Positions 47,185-60,000 of a DNA stretch of 64,000 nt are shown here, one piece after another. This DNA is from Morella rubra (Eukaryota > Streptophyta > Magnoliopsida > Fagales > Myricaceae): positions 10,649,334-10,713,333 of the forward strand of contig CM025851.1 in assembly GCA_003952965.2 (NCBI GenBank), read 5' to 3'. Every line of letters starts with the position of its first letter. The first letter of the stretch is position 1. Below the pieces are notes generated by a model. The model made no database searches, had not been told where the DNA came from, and saw only the letters and a program-made list of their open reading frames with translations. The position numbers and the translations under genes were made by a program.

Positions 47185-50100
47185 TAGCTCAAGTAAATGC
47201 AAAAAGCATAGTAAAAACACATAGGTCAAGTACATGGTTTAAATGGCTATTTTGCTTCGACATTCCTTATACAAATCATGCCTAAAGATTCAGCAATGAG
47301 AACAAATACATCTTCTGTGTTCATCTATCTTAGGCCATCAGACGAATAAATTCTTTTGGAACCAACATTAAAGGAAAACTTTTTTTGCCACTTTCATAAC
47401 CCAGCTCCTTCAACCTCTCACTCACTTCCATAAAGATCAAAAGAATGTATAATCTTCCTCCACTTGTACATTGAGTGGGAAGAATTAATTTTCTGCCAGA
47501 ATAAGTACAAAACTTTGTAGAAAAACATAAGATGCACGCACCATTGATATTCCAGATTCTTATTGAACCATCTTTGGAAGCTGTGATGATTTGCTCTGAG
47601 TTAGGCGTAAAGCATAACCAAGTTACTGCACTCTGAGCATCAAAAGAAAAAAAAGGAATTAAAAAGAGCTTGAGACATCAGAAGCAATTCAATTACTATG
47701 TCATCAAGCTATAATAAGAACCAGTTCACGTAACAAAGAAACATGGTTACGTCAGTAAAATTAGTGATAGCAATACATTCACTTCTTAAATTAGTACCAT
47801 AAATGATAGATCATGTTGGCACACATCACAATTATATGCCTTCCATTGTAAGGAAAAAAACTCTCTTAATGTCAGAAGTTTCACTGGAAAAACCAGATAT
47901 ATTTGAAAAGATGCCACAGAACATTATCTGCCTTTTCTGGTACCATTTAAAATATCCGTACCCCAAAGTTCAACCAAAACTACATGAATATAAATTAAAA
48001 TTGCAAAAGAAAGAAAAGACAAGAGCAAACAAGCTCTTCGAGACATGATTGAGATCATATGCAATAGTACATAGATATACAACCTTATGCCCTTTAAGCT
48101 GCATAGCTTTTGAAACCTCCTTGACTGAACCATCTTTCGAGTATACAAGCTCCCAGACCTGCAGAAGAAAATCATAGGAGTCAGAAAAGCAGTCCATCTG
48201 ACCTAGCCGGGAATCATCTGCCTCATCCCGATCACCCAGGGAGGTCTGTTGACATGAATATAGGATAAAGTAAATCAGATTACATGCATGGGACACATAA
48301 ATGGACATGCAAGGAATACATACCAAACACTTTGGACATGACATTCCTTTCATCTCAGAAGCAGGATATACTAGCATATTGGAGGGAATTAATAGATCCA
48401 TTAAAAGTGGATGCCTTTTGATCGACATGAAGAGCAAAGCTAGGAAGTCATAAAATAGTCAAATGAGAAGGTCCCCAGAAAGTTTTCTTGTAAACCAAAT
48501 GGTCAATAGAAAACCTCTTCCTTTCCTCTCCACTTTATGGAATCTTTCTTGCCAACTACTTTTGGAAAGACTCTTAATAAGAAAATGGAGGAGTACATAG
48601 TCATAATCAACTCGCACACACTACCAAGTCATTGGCAATGTCTTGCTCTGTAAATTTTTGTTCACACGTGTATTTATGTCATTCACGCTGATGCACGTAT
48701 GAAATACTATTTATATACGAGTGATAAAATTACTCTTGCAGATGCTATATACAAACTATTGCAACCACTGTCCATGTCCTAAGAGCCAAACACAATATAC
48801 TCTGTTTTGCAACTGTGGTAAGAGCATGTACACGAAGAAGCAATCTTAACATGAAACTCAAAGAAATATGTTACAACAACAATTTCCAAATTTGATATAA
48901 GAAACAATACAAATCCCAGATTGATGGTGGTAAATTAGAAATATGCACCTTCACATCTGCCGTAAAAGCTGCAGCAGCAATAAAGCGCCCATTTGGTGAT
49001 ATCGCAGCCATGGTATTTTTCAACTGATTAGTGTCGACATTTCCCAGAATCTTCCCCGTTCTTCCATGCCAAAGCAGGATATCAGTCCCTGAAAGTAACA
49101 GGTCATCAGAAGCAAACCCAAACACGCAATTTTCGAGCATAAAAGTTAAGAATATACCTTCTGAACAGGAGGCAAGAATTGTACTCCCATCAGCACTTCC
49201 ATAACTTGCAGATGTCCCAACAAGGGTTATAATAGCTCTTTTCTCATGGACTTTGTGATGTTCCCATTTAATCTCCGGGAGAGGAAGCTTGGGTTGTTTA
49301 GTTTCGTCAGAAGCTCTGGGCTTTTCCTCTCCATACATGTACAAAGAAGCACCAGTAAGCATCTGAGAAGCCACAACTATAGAAGACGCGTCATCAGAGA
49401 ATGCAACTGCTGTTGGATGGCCTCCGGCAGGCAAATTAATTCTCAGGAACCTGCAAAAATGTAAAAGCATATAAGGAGTAAAATGTTACAAAACAGACCT
49501 GCACCTTTGATACTGAGGTAATATTTGGTTTCACATCAAGAACACTTGAGATTCATACTTGAAACTTTTACTTGAAGCATCATCCAACTTGAAGACTCTT
49601 ACCACTCCATCAGCACAAGCTGCATAGACATTTAATAAGCTATAATGAGGATGAAAATGATGCCTCTTAGACATGAAAAATCGAATGAGTAAAATAGAAC
49701 TCAGCCACCACCATATAAACACATAGAAACACACATCAGAGGGGAAGAAAAAAGATTAACGATAAATGGGATATGGACCTCCACAACATTCTTTTTTACA
49801 AAGTTCCAGGTAAACTATCAGGTTCCGCAACAGCCAATAGGCAAACAAAAAAATGATAAGGCCATACTATAATCAGTCAAGGGAGGATAAACATAACCTA
49901 GAACGAAAAATCCACGTAGTCATTTTAATTTAAGGCTCTGAATAATAGATAGTGCTCCCTCAACAAGGAGAGGGCAGGGGGAAACAGACAAAAAGAAAGA
50001 AAGAACCAGTTTATAAACACCTGCATGCAAAAACATAAAGCAAACCTCAAATGCACATTATGTTTTGTTGAAATCTTTTAATCCACCAGACACAACATGA

Positions 50101-51405
50101 TTTTATATTTGCAATCACCACTAGTAACTAAAGCAATAGACTTCAGCAGGACGAGATATCTATAAATTTTGCACATAGAAAGAATAATCTACCTGTTGCC
50201 AAACTGCACCCATCAGAGGAAAAACCTACCCCGGTGACCGAGTCGCCATGACCCTTCAACGTGTTCAAATCCAATGGATGGTGTCGTTTGTTTTGATCCT
50301 ACATTCCACATTCAAATAAAGCCCAGCAAATACTACACACTTTAATCAGACAGGTTATACAGAAAGTTCAACTAAAAAATTACAAACTTAATCCTGTTTC
50401 AAAGAGGCCAAGAAAAAATTAGGTAAAGTACACCAGCCGCCCTAGAAGTTTGGGGAAATGTGAGGGACTTCTCTCTTTCTCTGCTTTACTCCGTCTGCTT
50501 TAAGTTTGGGATATCATGAGGAACTTATGTCCTATTTTCCCAAAATGCCACTCTGTCCTCTGAGAATTGTGGTTGATGTAACCAAATACATGCTTATCAC
50601 CAGTCATTTGCCATTGTGACATAGTACCACTTTCGAAAATTAAATTTTCATCCAAAAAACCATCAGATAATGGTTAATAACCCCACCGGTTGCAGGACAA
50701 TCAGTCAAAAAAAAATTCAGGCATTCAATGTCGTTTTTCAAAATAGAAGGAAGTCTTGACATAACCCCAAACCTCTAGGATATTGATTTTCCCTAAAAAA
50801 TAACTTAAAACGAGATAACTTCCCAGCAAATAACCAAACCAGATCAAACTCCGAATTTCCTTTGATCTCCGTCCTTTTTTTCTTTTTTCTCTTTGGGTTG
50901 TTCGGTAAGCAAACATATGATAAGCTCAAAACATAACTTCACAGGCAACGAAGTAAAGCTCCAAAAAGAATTTCTTGTAAAAGCAGTTGAAACTTTCAGA
51001 TTATCTAAACAAACAAATTCAAAAAGCCTATTGCAACAGTTTGGCTCAGTCAGCTTTTACTTTCTCGTACGCATTTTTAATAACTACCAATCAAACGCAC
51101 AATCACAAGATTCCACATTTTCTTTCCCCTCTTCATTTCTTTCTTTCGTCCTTCGTTTCTGGGGAATCGACCAGAGAATCCAAGTTGGAACTTACCTTAT
51201 CAGCAGCAGAATGGGAGTGAGCTTTGGAGTGAGACTTCTTGGCCTGAGGCGGCCTGACGTGCTGCTTCGGATCCGCTTGGGGCTCCAGTTTCGCGATGGA
51301 CTGGACCTCGGATCTTCGCTTGCTGAAGTAGCTCGCGAAGAAGGCAATCGCGATTACAGCACCCAGCAAAACCGAAACAACTGTAACGGTAAGAACCGGA
51401 TCCAT
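45400..51405 (-). CDS. TBL2: Transducin beta-like protein 2 (WD40, ER-anchored)
   Basis: TBL2-type proteins have one N-terminal membrane anchor and a WD40 propeller; animal TBL2 is an ER protein linked to PERK signalling, while the plant role is not known to me. Ten minus-strand exons (51196-51405, 50193-50298, 49559-49619, 49158-49450, 48949-49088, 48084-48158, 47542-47632, 46616-46819, 46092-46136, 45400-45479) join in phase to 434 residues. The anchor is at residues 5-27 (LTVTVVSVLLGAVIAIAFF), followed by a Lys/His-rich linker. WD-repeat phrases then recur: LKGHGDSVTGVGFSSDG, ACADGVVRVFKLDD, GTDILLWHGRTGKIL, MAAISPNGRFIAAAAF, SKDGSIRIWNIN, SVDKKVKLWAAPSIH. All splice sites are GT-AG. A TATA-like run lies about 95 bases upstream of the start. 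Confidence 0.93.
47146..47185. repeat. Compound GT/GA microsatellite in a TBL2 intron
   Basis: A run of GT units passes directly into a run of GA units, within the intron between exons 7 and 8. Confidence 0.9.
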
Positions 51406-51499
51406 TTCGTGAACCCGAGGGAGTCTGGTAACCGGTTTGGAACCGGGGATGATGGTGTGATGAGGTGGAAGAGAGGTTCCGGAAATGGAAATGGTCGGG

Positions 51500-51591
51500 T
51501 ATATATATAAGTCGGGAAGAGTGAGAGCTGGACGTTTCAGTGAGGAGGGGAACAGCAGGGTATGGACTGGGATCCATCACACGTGCACGTG
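51500..51591 (-). promoter_or_regulatory. TBL2 promoter: TATA box and doubled G-box
   Basis: A TATATATA run lies at 51500-51510. Two perfect G-boxes stand directly side by side (CACGTGCACGTG, 51580-51591), about 70 bases further upstream. A palindrome of two abutting G-boxes is a strong candidate site for bZIP or bHLH factors, including light-, abscisic-acid- or ER-stress-related ones. Confidence 0.65.
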
Positions 51592-53100
51592 AGCGGAGTC
51601 GAGTAGGGAAAAATTGGAGCCCTCCGTCACGTCCACCGTTAAAAAATATCTTTCCGTATGAGTTTTATTTTTTTCTCCTTTTTTTTTTCTTAGTAGTTCT
51701 ATTTTTTTTTCTGTGTTGTGGTAAAATTACTTATCAAATAATTTTATTTTCTTATTGCTGTGCGAGCACGTGGACATACCGATCGCGTGGAATTTGGACA
51801 ATATAAACTCTGTAATGAAATTTTGAACAAGATTTGTTCAATAACATTTGGTGTTTATTGTGTCTGTTTATTTAAATTACATCATTTGAATAAAAAATAT
51901 ATGAAGAATTAGGATCCGACAGTAAAGACAAATAACATCGACTAAAAAGATTTTATTTTATTTTGTTTTGTTTATCAATTTTGCTAAGCAAGAAAAGGAA
52001 AAAAATCAAAGAAATTACACATGTCTATCAAATATAGGTATCGGAATCTGTAAGTCTTGGGTCACAGCACAAAGAACATTGATGTTACCTCCGCAAGTTA
52101 AGTTCTCTCTTCCGTCAAACACGTGGCCTTTGATCTGACGAAAATGCTGATATAATTCTGTGTGTTTGTAAAATTTTAGAGAAGTTAAAATTTTAAGGTA
52201 TTAGATTTGGTTAAAAAGTGAAGAGAGAAATGATTTTTAATATTTATTATAGTAAAAAATAATGATTTGATGGAGGAGAGAGAGATTATATTGTAATTTT
52301 TTATTATGTTAAAATTTTAAGGAGTGTAAAATTTTTGTTTGCAAACAGATCAATAGAAAAAAAAAAAGAGCGGTAGAGGCTCACCGCTCACCTCCGGGTT
52401 GTTATCCTCCCGTTTGCTCCCCTTTTTAAATAAGAGCTACACTTGATCTGAAGGTTAAAATTATACCACATCACTATCTATTTGATGTGCATTTTTACCT
52501 TGCAATTATCATAGGGTTTGCATACCCAAAATAGGTGAAAAAGTAAATTTAATCTATGAAAATTGGTGATAAAAATAATGAGAGATGATTTAAATGAATT
52601 TTGTATATTTGTTGTAATAAAAAGAAATTATTTGACAGAAGATGAAATTATTTTATTCGATCAAAATTTTTGAGATGCCAAATATTTAAGAAGAAAACAT
52701 ATACGATCCTCTATGTCATCATTTATGGACGTCACATTCAATCACATCACTCAAGTCAAGAAATAACCATAGCTTTAATCTCGCATGCTCTCCTAATTAT
52801 AGCCTTTCGCTTCAATTCTATGTCATCATTTTATTGATTCTCTGTAATTCATATAATCACACGCTGAATCTCCCACACCACAACTCTTACAGAAAGATAC
52901 CTCAAATCACAGATGGAATTGAAAAAAATAAAGAATAATAGATAAATTTTATAAGAGTCAAGTCTCGTATAAAAGCTTTACTAAATTGGTCTAGACTTTT
53001 AAGAGGCTTGCTTGGTGTCGAAATTCCAATGGAAGTCAACTAATTATGGAAGCTGGCTTACATGTTTCACTCCCTATTGTGATTTATACAATTTCCCATC
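51592..53100. other. AT-rich spacer upstream of TBL2
   Basis: No gene is supported. Long AT-rich stretches occur without clear repeats. Confidence 0.5.
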
Positions 53101-53120
53101 AGTGAAATTTTGTAACCCAA

Positions 53121-53330
53121 ATGTACTTTATACCATCAGCCCCTCGGTCATTCGAAGAGTGGAGCCAAACAGAAGAAAAAGTCAACAGTGCAAGGGAAGT
53201 ATATTCCGAACGGCACTCTAACACAGCGAACTCATTCTCTGAATGCTCCATAAAACACAATCAGATTCCGCTGGGCGTCATTTGTCCCTTCGACTGGGAA
53301 CAAATGACCCTTTCCACCAAGTCTTTTTGA
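53121..53330 (+). pseudogene. Coding-like ORF of unknown family, possible gene fragment
   Basis: About 66 codons of balanced, protein-like sequence (SAPRSFEEWSQTEEKVNSAR, then EVYSERHSNTANSFSECSIK and ICPFDWEQM) end in a TGA at 53328-53330. No upstream exon, promoter or credible start is visible. Another frame at 53012-53218 is also open just before it. I do not recognise the family. It could be the 3' remnant of a gene, or a terminal exon whose other exons I failed to see. Confidence 0.3.
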
Positions 53331-53558
53331 CCTCATGAGCAGACTGGTCAGTTTGTGGAGAAAAAAGCACAAACATCACTCGAACTGCTTATTTTTGTCT
53401 TTATGAGTAGGCCATGATTCTGAGAGAGAGGATTAAGAAGACAGTGCGCAATTATCTCACTTATCAAAACCGACTTTGCATTTCCAGTATTGAAGCAAAA
53501 TGAAGAATACAATCATGTCATAACAGCAAAAGACTAAAAGAAGGGGACAACAACCAAC

Positions 53559-53887
53559 CTACTGGGGCTTTAAGCAAAAGCATATTTCATAGAATCCGAT
53601 ATCGCCAAATTTTGGATTTTGAGACAATCCGCAGAGATATCTCTTTCTGAGAGCAGCTTCAGTTTCTGCAAAACTCATACAGAAATCATGAGCAGCTATA
53701 AACAGATGGTTCCATGCAGTCATCCAGTTCATATCTTCTACCAAACTCTAAATACTCGAGGGTCTTGAGGGGGAGCAAAGAAAGAATGCCCACTTCACTT
53801 GGTTCCCACCTAAAACTGTAGATCATGTCCAGTGTGTGACCAATCTTGGACATGCTCTCTTGAATGTTCAAGGCCAAAGCAACAAGG
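53559..53887 (-). pseudogene. Two-exon coding fragment of unknown family
   Basis: Minus-strand exons 53742-53887 and 53559-53665 join in phase across a 76-bp GT-AG intron (donor GTAGAA, acceptor TTTTGCAG). Read together they give about 83 codons of convincing protein (NIQESMSKIGHTLDMIYSFR, EVGILSLLPLKTLEYLEF, then ETEAALRKRYLCGLSQNPKF) and end in a TAG stop. The frame is open at its 5' side into an AG acceptor, so earlier exons are expected, yet only about 125 bases separate it from the last KEULE exon. I do not recognise the family. It may be the tail of an otherwise deleted gene, or an alternative 3' end of KEULE. Confidence 0.4.
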
Positions 53888-54012
53888 CTTAAAAATGTTT
53901 TCGTGAAGTAAGGTGTGAACGAGAAATGACCGTCAAGTCACCATTTGTGAAAGAATTTCCATTTAGAACACATGACTTAATAATTTTACAGTGTTGACTA
54001 GAAAAAATCATG

Positions 54013-57000
54013 TTACCAGAGGAAGTCTTCAAGTTTGACAGGAAGATTCATCTTGACAATATAATTCCACTGTTACAGCTTTTACCAACGGGATATCGCC
54101 TAAATATTTTCCATCTGAGGCTAGATTGGACATATCCAATTAGGATTCCAAGAATCAAATGGTGGAACCGCAGGGTAGAAGACCACTAGATAGAATGCTG
54201 TATGATCTAACTGAAAAAATAACAATAAATAAGCATTTATTACCGTAATATATCGAGGAGGATCATCAATGATAGAAGAACCTAGGACTATTTCCCTTCT
54301 GAGTTTTGTTGTGAGCTTGTGACAAACTCTTAGCTGGCAGTAGCATAAGGGAAACCAGAGAGTGAGATCCAATACTTCGATGGAGCTCTAGAAATGATGA
54401 AAATTGCTTTCAGACATTTACCTCAGATCGAGTAGCCCCCCCAATAATAAATATAAATATACGTTGGCCCATTTTCTTGAAATCAGTAGATGCAAGCCTT
54501 GAAAAAGTTGAGTTACTAGAAAAGGCAGAAGACAAGATAACATAAGTTCAGATCCCAACATTATCAAAACTAAGAGTTGCAATTCTAAGCTGCTGAAGCA
54601 AATAATCCTGAACTGCTATCATCAACCGTTACAACCAGAAAACATTTAACAAGAACATATGTACAGACAGATCATGCAGAAATATTAGACCAACAGATGG
54701 TTGCACCTGCACATCCTCAACATTGACAGAGAAGATTACTCCATTAACTGGGATATAGAGTCAAGATGTTACCTTGAGTATCCATCATCAGAACTATGAG
54801 GCCGTGCCCAATTTGCAGTCCGTCTTGATCTCATTGATTGAACAGGAGTTTGTAATGATGGGCTCTGGGCAGCTCTCTGGGAGCCCCCTTGAATAGTTGG
54901 ACTTGGTTCATTCACACACGGGTATTCATTCTTTGGTAATTCACCTTTGCTTAGATTTTCAATAAGCTCCTGAGACAAAACCAACTTATGTGATACTTTC
55001 ACTTATAGAGCGTTTAATGTAGCCATTATAAGCAAATAGAACTCTAGTTGCTGAATTCACAAATAAAATCCTCCTGCAAAATGATCGCTAGTGTAGGTCA
55101 GTCAGCCAATCACTGGACCAGAAACAGAAGAATAGTTGTTGGCCTCAAAGGAAGTGTATTTCCAACCACGTGGAAATACAGTAGAAGTATAGCAAAAATC
55201 ATAGTTAACACCCCCACAAAATTTGGCAATACAGAACATCTGGTGAAATTAGTAGAAGAGATCAGAAAGATACACCTCTATGTACCTCTATTAGGGGATA
55301 AAATCGTGATAGCTGCCACGTTTCTTCATCGCTACTGCGATCTTTTCTTGCTGCTTGCTTTGTCTGACAATCCAGAAAAAACACCTTATCAACTCCAAAT
55401 GATGCACATCTCCTCCTTTTATGCTTGCATTTTGTTCTCAGTGCAGGAGGTCTTCAGTAGTTTCAGACACAGATGATTTACCTTCTGGGCATTGAACTTA
55501 AGTGAGAAGCTACCAGTTGTCTTTTTATCATCTGATGATCCGCCAAGCAGTTGCATATTAGTTATAACCTTCATGTCCTCCCGTGATAATTTAGCCAGCT
55601 AATTAAATACAGACAAGAAGAAATTTAACATACTAATGGCAAAATAAATACTCTCTCAGCTACAAGGTTTATCTACACTGAGTAAATAGATGTTGAAAAG
55701 GTCACTGTATCTATAAGAAATACAAGAACAATATGTCTGGATACAAGCAAATGGAAAAAACCTTGATTCAAGGCTGGGAAAAACCAGTAACAAGAAGAAT
55801 ACAAACAGCAGGCACCACAGATTCAGAAGTTGAGCTGGACAAATCATGATATGTACACAACTCAAAAAGGTTTGATCTAGAACCATATTTGCGTGTTAAT
55901 AATATGTTGTAGCCAGTAGTAATTACATCTGTATAAAGTATCTCCCCATGACATGAAGAAGCTTCAGAGATTGAAACTTAAATGTGCTAAATATTCTAAA
56001 GCCACACTTCTGATTTTACGTTAAATCAAGCAATTCGTCTTCCATGAGAACAGAGAGCACATATGCCCCATTTGAGCCCACATAGGTGACTTGACTTTTT
56101 TCCTTGCTCAAAAGAATATTAACAATGAAATTATTGAATGCACAGTTCAATGAAACGATCCAATGAAAGAAGAGGAGTTTCAATTCCACGTGCAACCTCC
56201 CCACCCTCCCCACCCTCTCCCCCCGGGCACCAGGGGCCTCTTCCAAAAAAAAGACAGTAAAAATGCTGAGCATGTGGCAGATGAAAGCACATGAGCTGAA
56301 GTCACTGCAATACATATCAATTAGCCTTCATGTGAAGTTTGGAATATAATTTCAGGCTCCTCGACATGAGCTACCTTTTAGGTACTTTGCATTTAATTAG
56401 AAACACAGGCAACCCATAGCCACCTTGCTGGACTTGCAAAGTAGTAATTTCAGTTTGTACTTAACGGACATGGAAAGTAAGCATTTAATGGACTTAGAAT
56501 GGAAAGCTATTCCTTGAGGTGAATTGGAGATGCAGGTGAATAATCAACAAAATGAGCTTTAAGATCATAACAATCATCGGTTGAGATTCATATTGACTTT
56601 TTTAAGGTTCCCCTTCATCAATGGAAATAAAAGCAGAATGTACGCCTCTAAAAACCAAGAATTGGAACTCTGTGGCTACCTGCATTAGCTTTGAAGCTTT
56701 GTCACCCTCAAACTTCTCAGGATAGACAGATGCAAAAATCATCAACAAACGTAACTTATTTTCAGGGGTTGCATCCTGCAGAAAGAATTTTCAAGAAGAG
56801 ACATTAGGAAATATTTAGGAGTAGGAGCACTGCTTTTATCCTGCCACGTCTGGTACAACACCTGCTTTGTCCTCAAAAAATTGATGACATCTTTGGCTCC
56901 TGCATCCCCAAAAACAAGATCCTGTTCCAGTTGCCCAAGTTCTCGAAGTCCCATTTCTCTGATAATTCTGTTAATTTTACCAGCAATCTATAATGGGATA

Positions 57001-60000
57001 ATCAAGCAACATAATCAGAAGGGAAAAAAGGTAAACCAAAAAAAAAAAAATGCCAGTACGCTAACACTAGCAACTCTTTACAATCCCTATCATCTGCTTA
57101 AAATGATGGTTATTTTTCTCTGTTTTGGCGGAGGGGTTGGGAGGTGTAAGAAATCTCGAAATCAAGCCTGCAAGCCTTTTAAAGTGCCTTGGACCAGCTA
57201 TAAAACAATGGAACAATCGAAGATGGTGTTTGTAATGTTTTTCCTTTTCTTTTTTTATCTTGGTACAAGACGACACGAGCTATAGAACTATTATGCAGCA
57301 ACTTGAACCTTCTCAAACACATGAAAGAAAGAAGTGAAAATTGTTCTCAGATTGGATGTGGATGGTTCAGGTACTTCCTATTTCTCCTTGGAAGTTTATC
57401 CTGTTTGTTTATTTAAACAAGAAGCATGACTCTTGACCGAAGAAGAGAACAAACCTCAACATGGAGAGAAATCTTTTCAATATGCTCAGTATATTGTGGC
57501 AAAGCTTGAACCATTTTCTGCAAGTCCCATGTTGATAATTCACTTCCATCCCTAGTTAAAGTCAGATTACATCATCAAAAGTGAAGCAATGGAACCATTC
57601 ACAAGGCTGCAAAGCTGCACGATGAAATTAGGGGAAAAAAACTTTTGACCTAGATATTTTCCTCTATTGGCCTAAATCCTTTTAATGTCTAATGAGCTCA
57701 ACAACTCAAACCTCATGCCTCTAATTATGTCAAGGATATTCATCAAAAGCTATGTACCATATCTGTACAACTGCACACTTCAATTATCATAAATCTCAAC
57801 AATGATAAGAAAACGGACAAAAATCAAGTCATGCTTTTCAAAACTTAGAAAATAATTCTTCTCATCTAGATCATTTCTAAACTGAATCTATCCCTGATTC
57901 ATATAGCACAACCATTTTCCCAGCATCACCTTTACATTGACCATCCATTTGCACCCATCACGTATCTGCCACTTATTACATACATTCTGATCATCTATCA
58001 AGAAATCAGGACGAAACTAAAATGGGGACATGTCTCTACACAAGTCCTCATCAAAGTTGTAAATCCCATATCTGGGTTGTTGAAATTCTTACACTACATC
58101 ATTTTTCTGTTTTTATTAGATTTCATGGTTTAATCATCTACTCTTGTTAGAAAACAACTTTTGCCATGAAAACATGACAGGACCCTAATTGATGCTGATA
58201 TCTTATTCAGCTATAAAGGTGTAATACCTAAATATAATGCATTATATCCTACTAAAAAAAAGAAGTAATACAGGAACAAGTAGGTATTTGATAAATAGCA
58301 GCCTTTGGCATAAAAATATAATACTCTCTTTTTGGAAGTAACTTGAATTCATTACGATAAATTATAATGAGCATCAGTTTCATTTCTATATACAGGATAC
58401 TTTCTAGTATCAATAAATTCTGCAACACAATGTAAACTAAATGCCACAACACAATTTTAACTAAGATAGGAATTAATCTGATAGAAGAGAATTCAGTGCT
58501 GAAAATAGCAGAAACATCACATCAATTTTAAAATATCTGATGGTATTGCCTAGAAAAAAGAAACAAAAACAAGGTGAAATGATGATAATGAACTGAAACC
58601 AATGAAGGCGCCACTAGCATGCTAAAACTTTGCAACAAGCAAGTTCAGGATCAAATTGCCAAAACTTTCCAAAGAGTGTCAAATGGATGCCGGTACCGTA
58701 CTTTCCACTCTGTTGGATTTGTGCAGCTTTGTTCTTTGATACGAAGTTCGTCATCTTCTCATGCAAACGTTCACTAGCCTGATATTCCAGTCAGTGGAAA
58801 AGGGCATTCATGCTTACAAAAGTCCAGGTGAAAGGAAAATATGACTGCATTATACATACATCTGCTATATGTGCATGGCGAAGCTCAAGCCATATTGGAT
58901 CATGGTCTTCCAGAAGAACCAACTTGCTTTCAGTTTGACCACCAGTTTTGCCTGGAACCTAACATGAAATATACGTACATCCATTGATGTAAAAGTACTG
59001 CACGAAAAGGGAAAAAATGAAAATAAGACAAGGAAAAAAGAATAAGGAAGAACATGAAGTGATACCTCATGAACATATTTATTTCCATCCATATCCAATA
59101 AATCATGGCACATAGCATCATAAGTCCATTCATGTATGACAGGAGCAATCTGTAAGCAAAATCACAGCACATTCAATAAATTCAAACTTAAAGAGCATGC
59201 AAAAGGAAAGTCATGATTGGAAAATTAATTATAACCTGATCTACAGATCTACCCACGATGAGCAACTCGCAGGTTTCAGTCTGTGGAAAGTTGGGAATTG
59301 TGGATTTATATTTTGAAATACATTTCCAAACTGCAGCAGCAAGCTTTGTAGGAACTAAATCACAAAATGTGGGTGTTGTAGAGTCATTAAGTGCCTTGGC
59401 TGTATGATATCGCACAAATGGAAGCTCCTGACATATGCAAAGATATGTAGAAATGTCGTTAGAAAATAACAGAGAGCATTGATTTGATTGTCAGGAATTC
59501 AATTGTTCCATACGAAACTGATAATGAATTCAGATATTCAACCTGCAGTCCACAATATTATGCTCAAGCCATGCATGAAAGTCGACAATGCATGTGCAAC
59601 TTTAAGCCCTAATGCAGCCAGAACCAAGCCCAGATAATGAGTACAGGCCCAGACTGCCAACCTGCATAAGCCTGTACCTCAAGTCCTTCTTAACAATGAC
59701 TCCAACCCACCACAACTAATTCTACAAAGGCTTTGTTGCCTTAGTCATAGATAAACCAAAACGAAATGTATAACAACAATAGATGAGACTTGTACTCAAC
59801 CAAAGAGAAGCACATAGTCATTCTGGTCATCCTTATCCAGAAAATTCAACCAAAACAAAAAGACCAAAAACATATAAGGGAAAATCCAACCAAACACTGA
59901 TAACAACCATACTCTTTGTGCATTAAATACTTCTTAGTCATAGGATTCAGGTACGAGCAGAAAATTCCACGTTGAACATGAATGATTCAGATGATACAGT

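Noticed and set aside
50420-50720. MITE-like segment in the first TBL2 intron
   Set aside because: It begins like a common plant MITE (GTAAAGTACACCAGCCGCCC), but I found no inverted partner at a right end.
51200-51580. Alternative frames over the first TBL2 exon on both strands
   Set aside because: Only the frame with a membrane anchor and in-phase splice joins to WD repeats is coherent.
56016-56315. 99-codon minus frame in a KEULE intron
   Set aside because: It lies wholly within an intron bounded by phase-matched KEULE exons, and its composition is not family-like.
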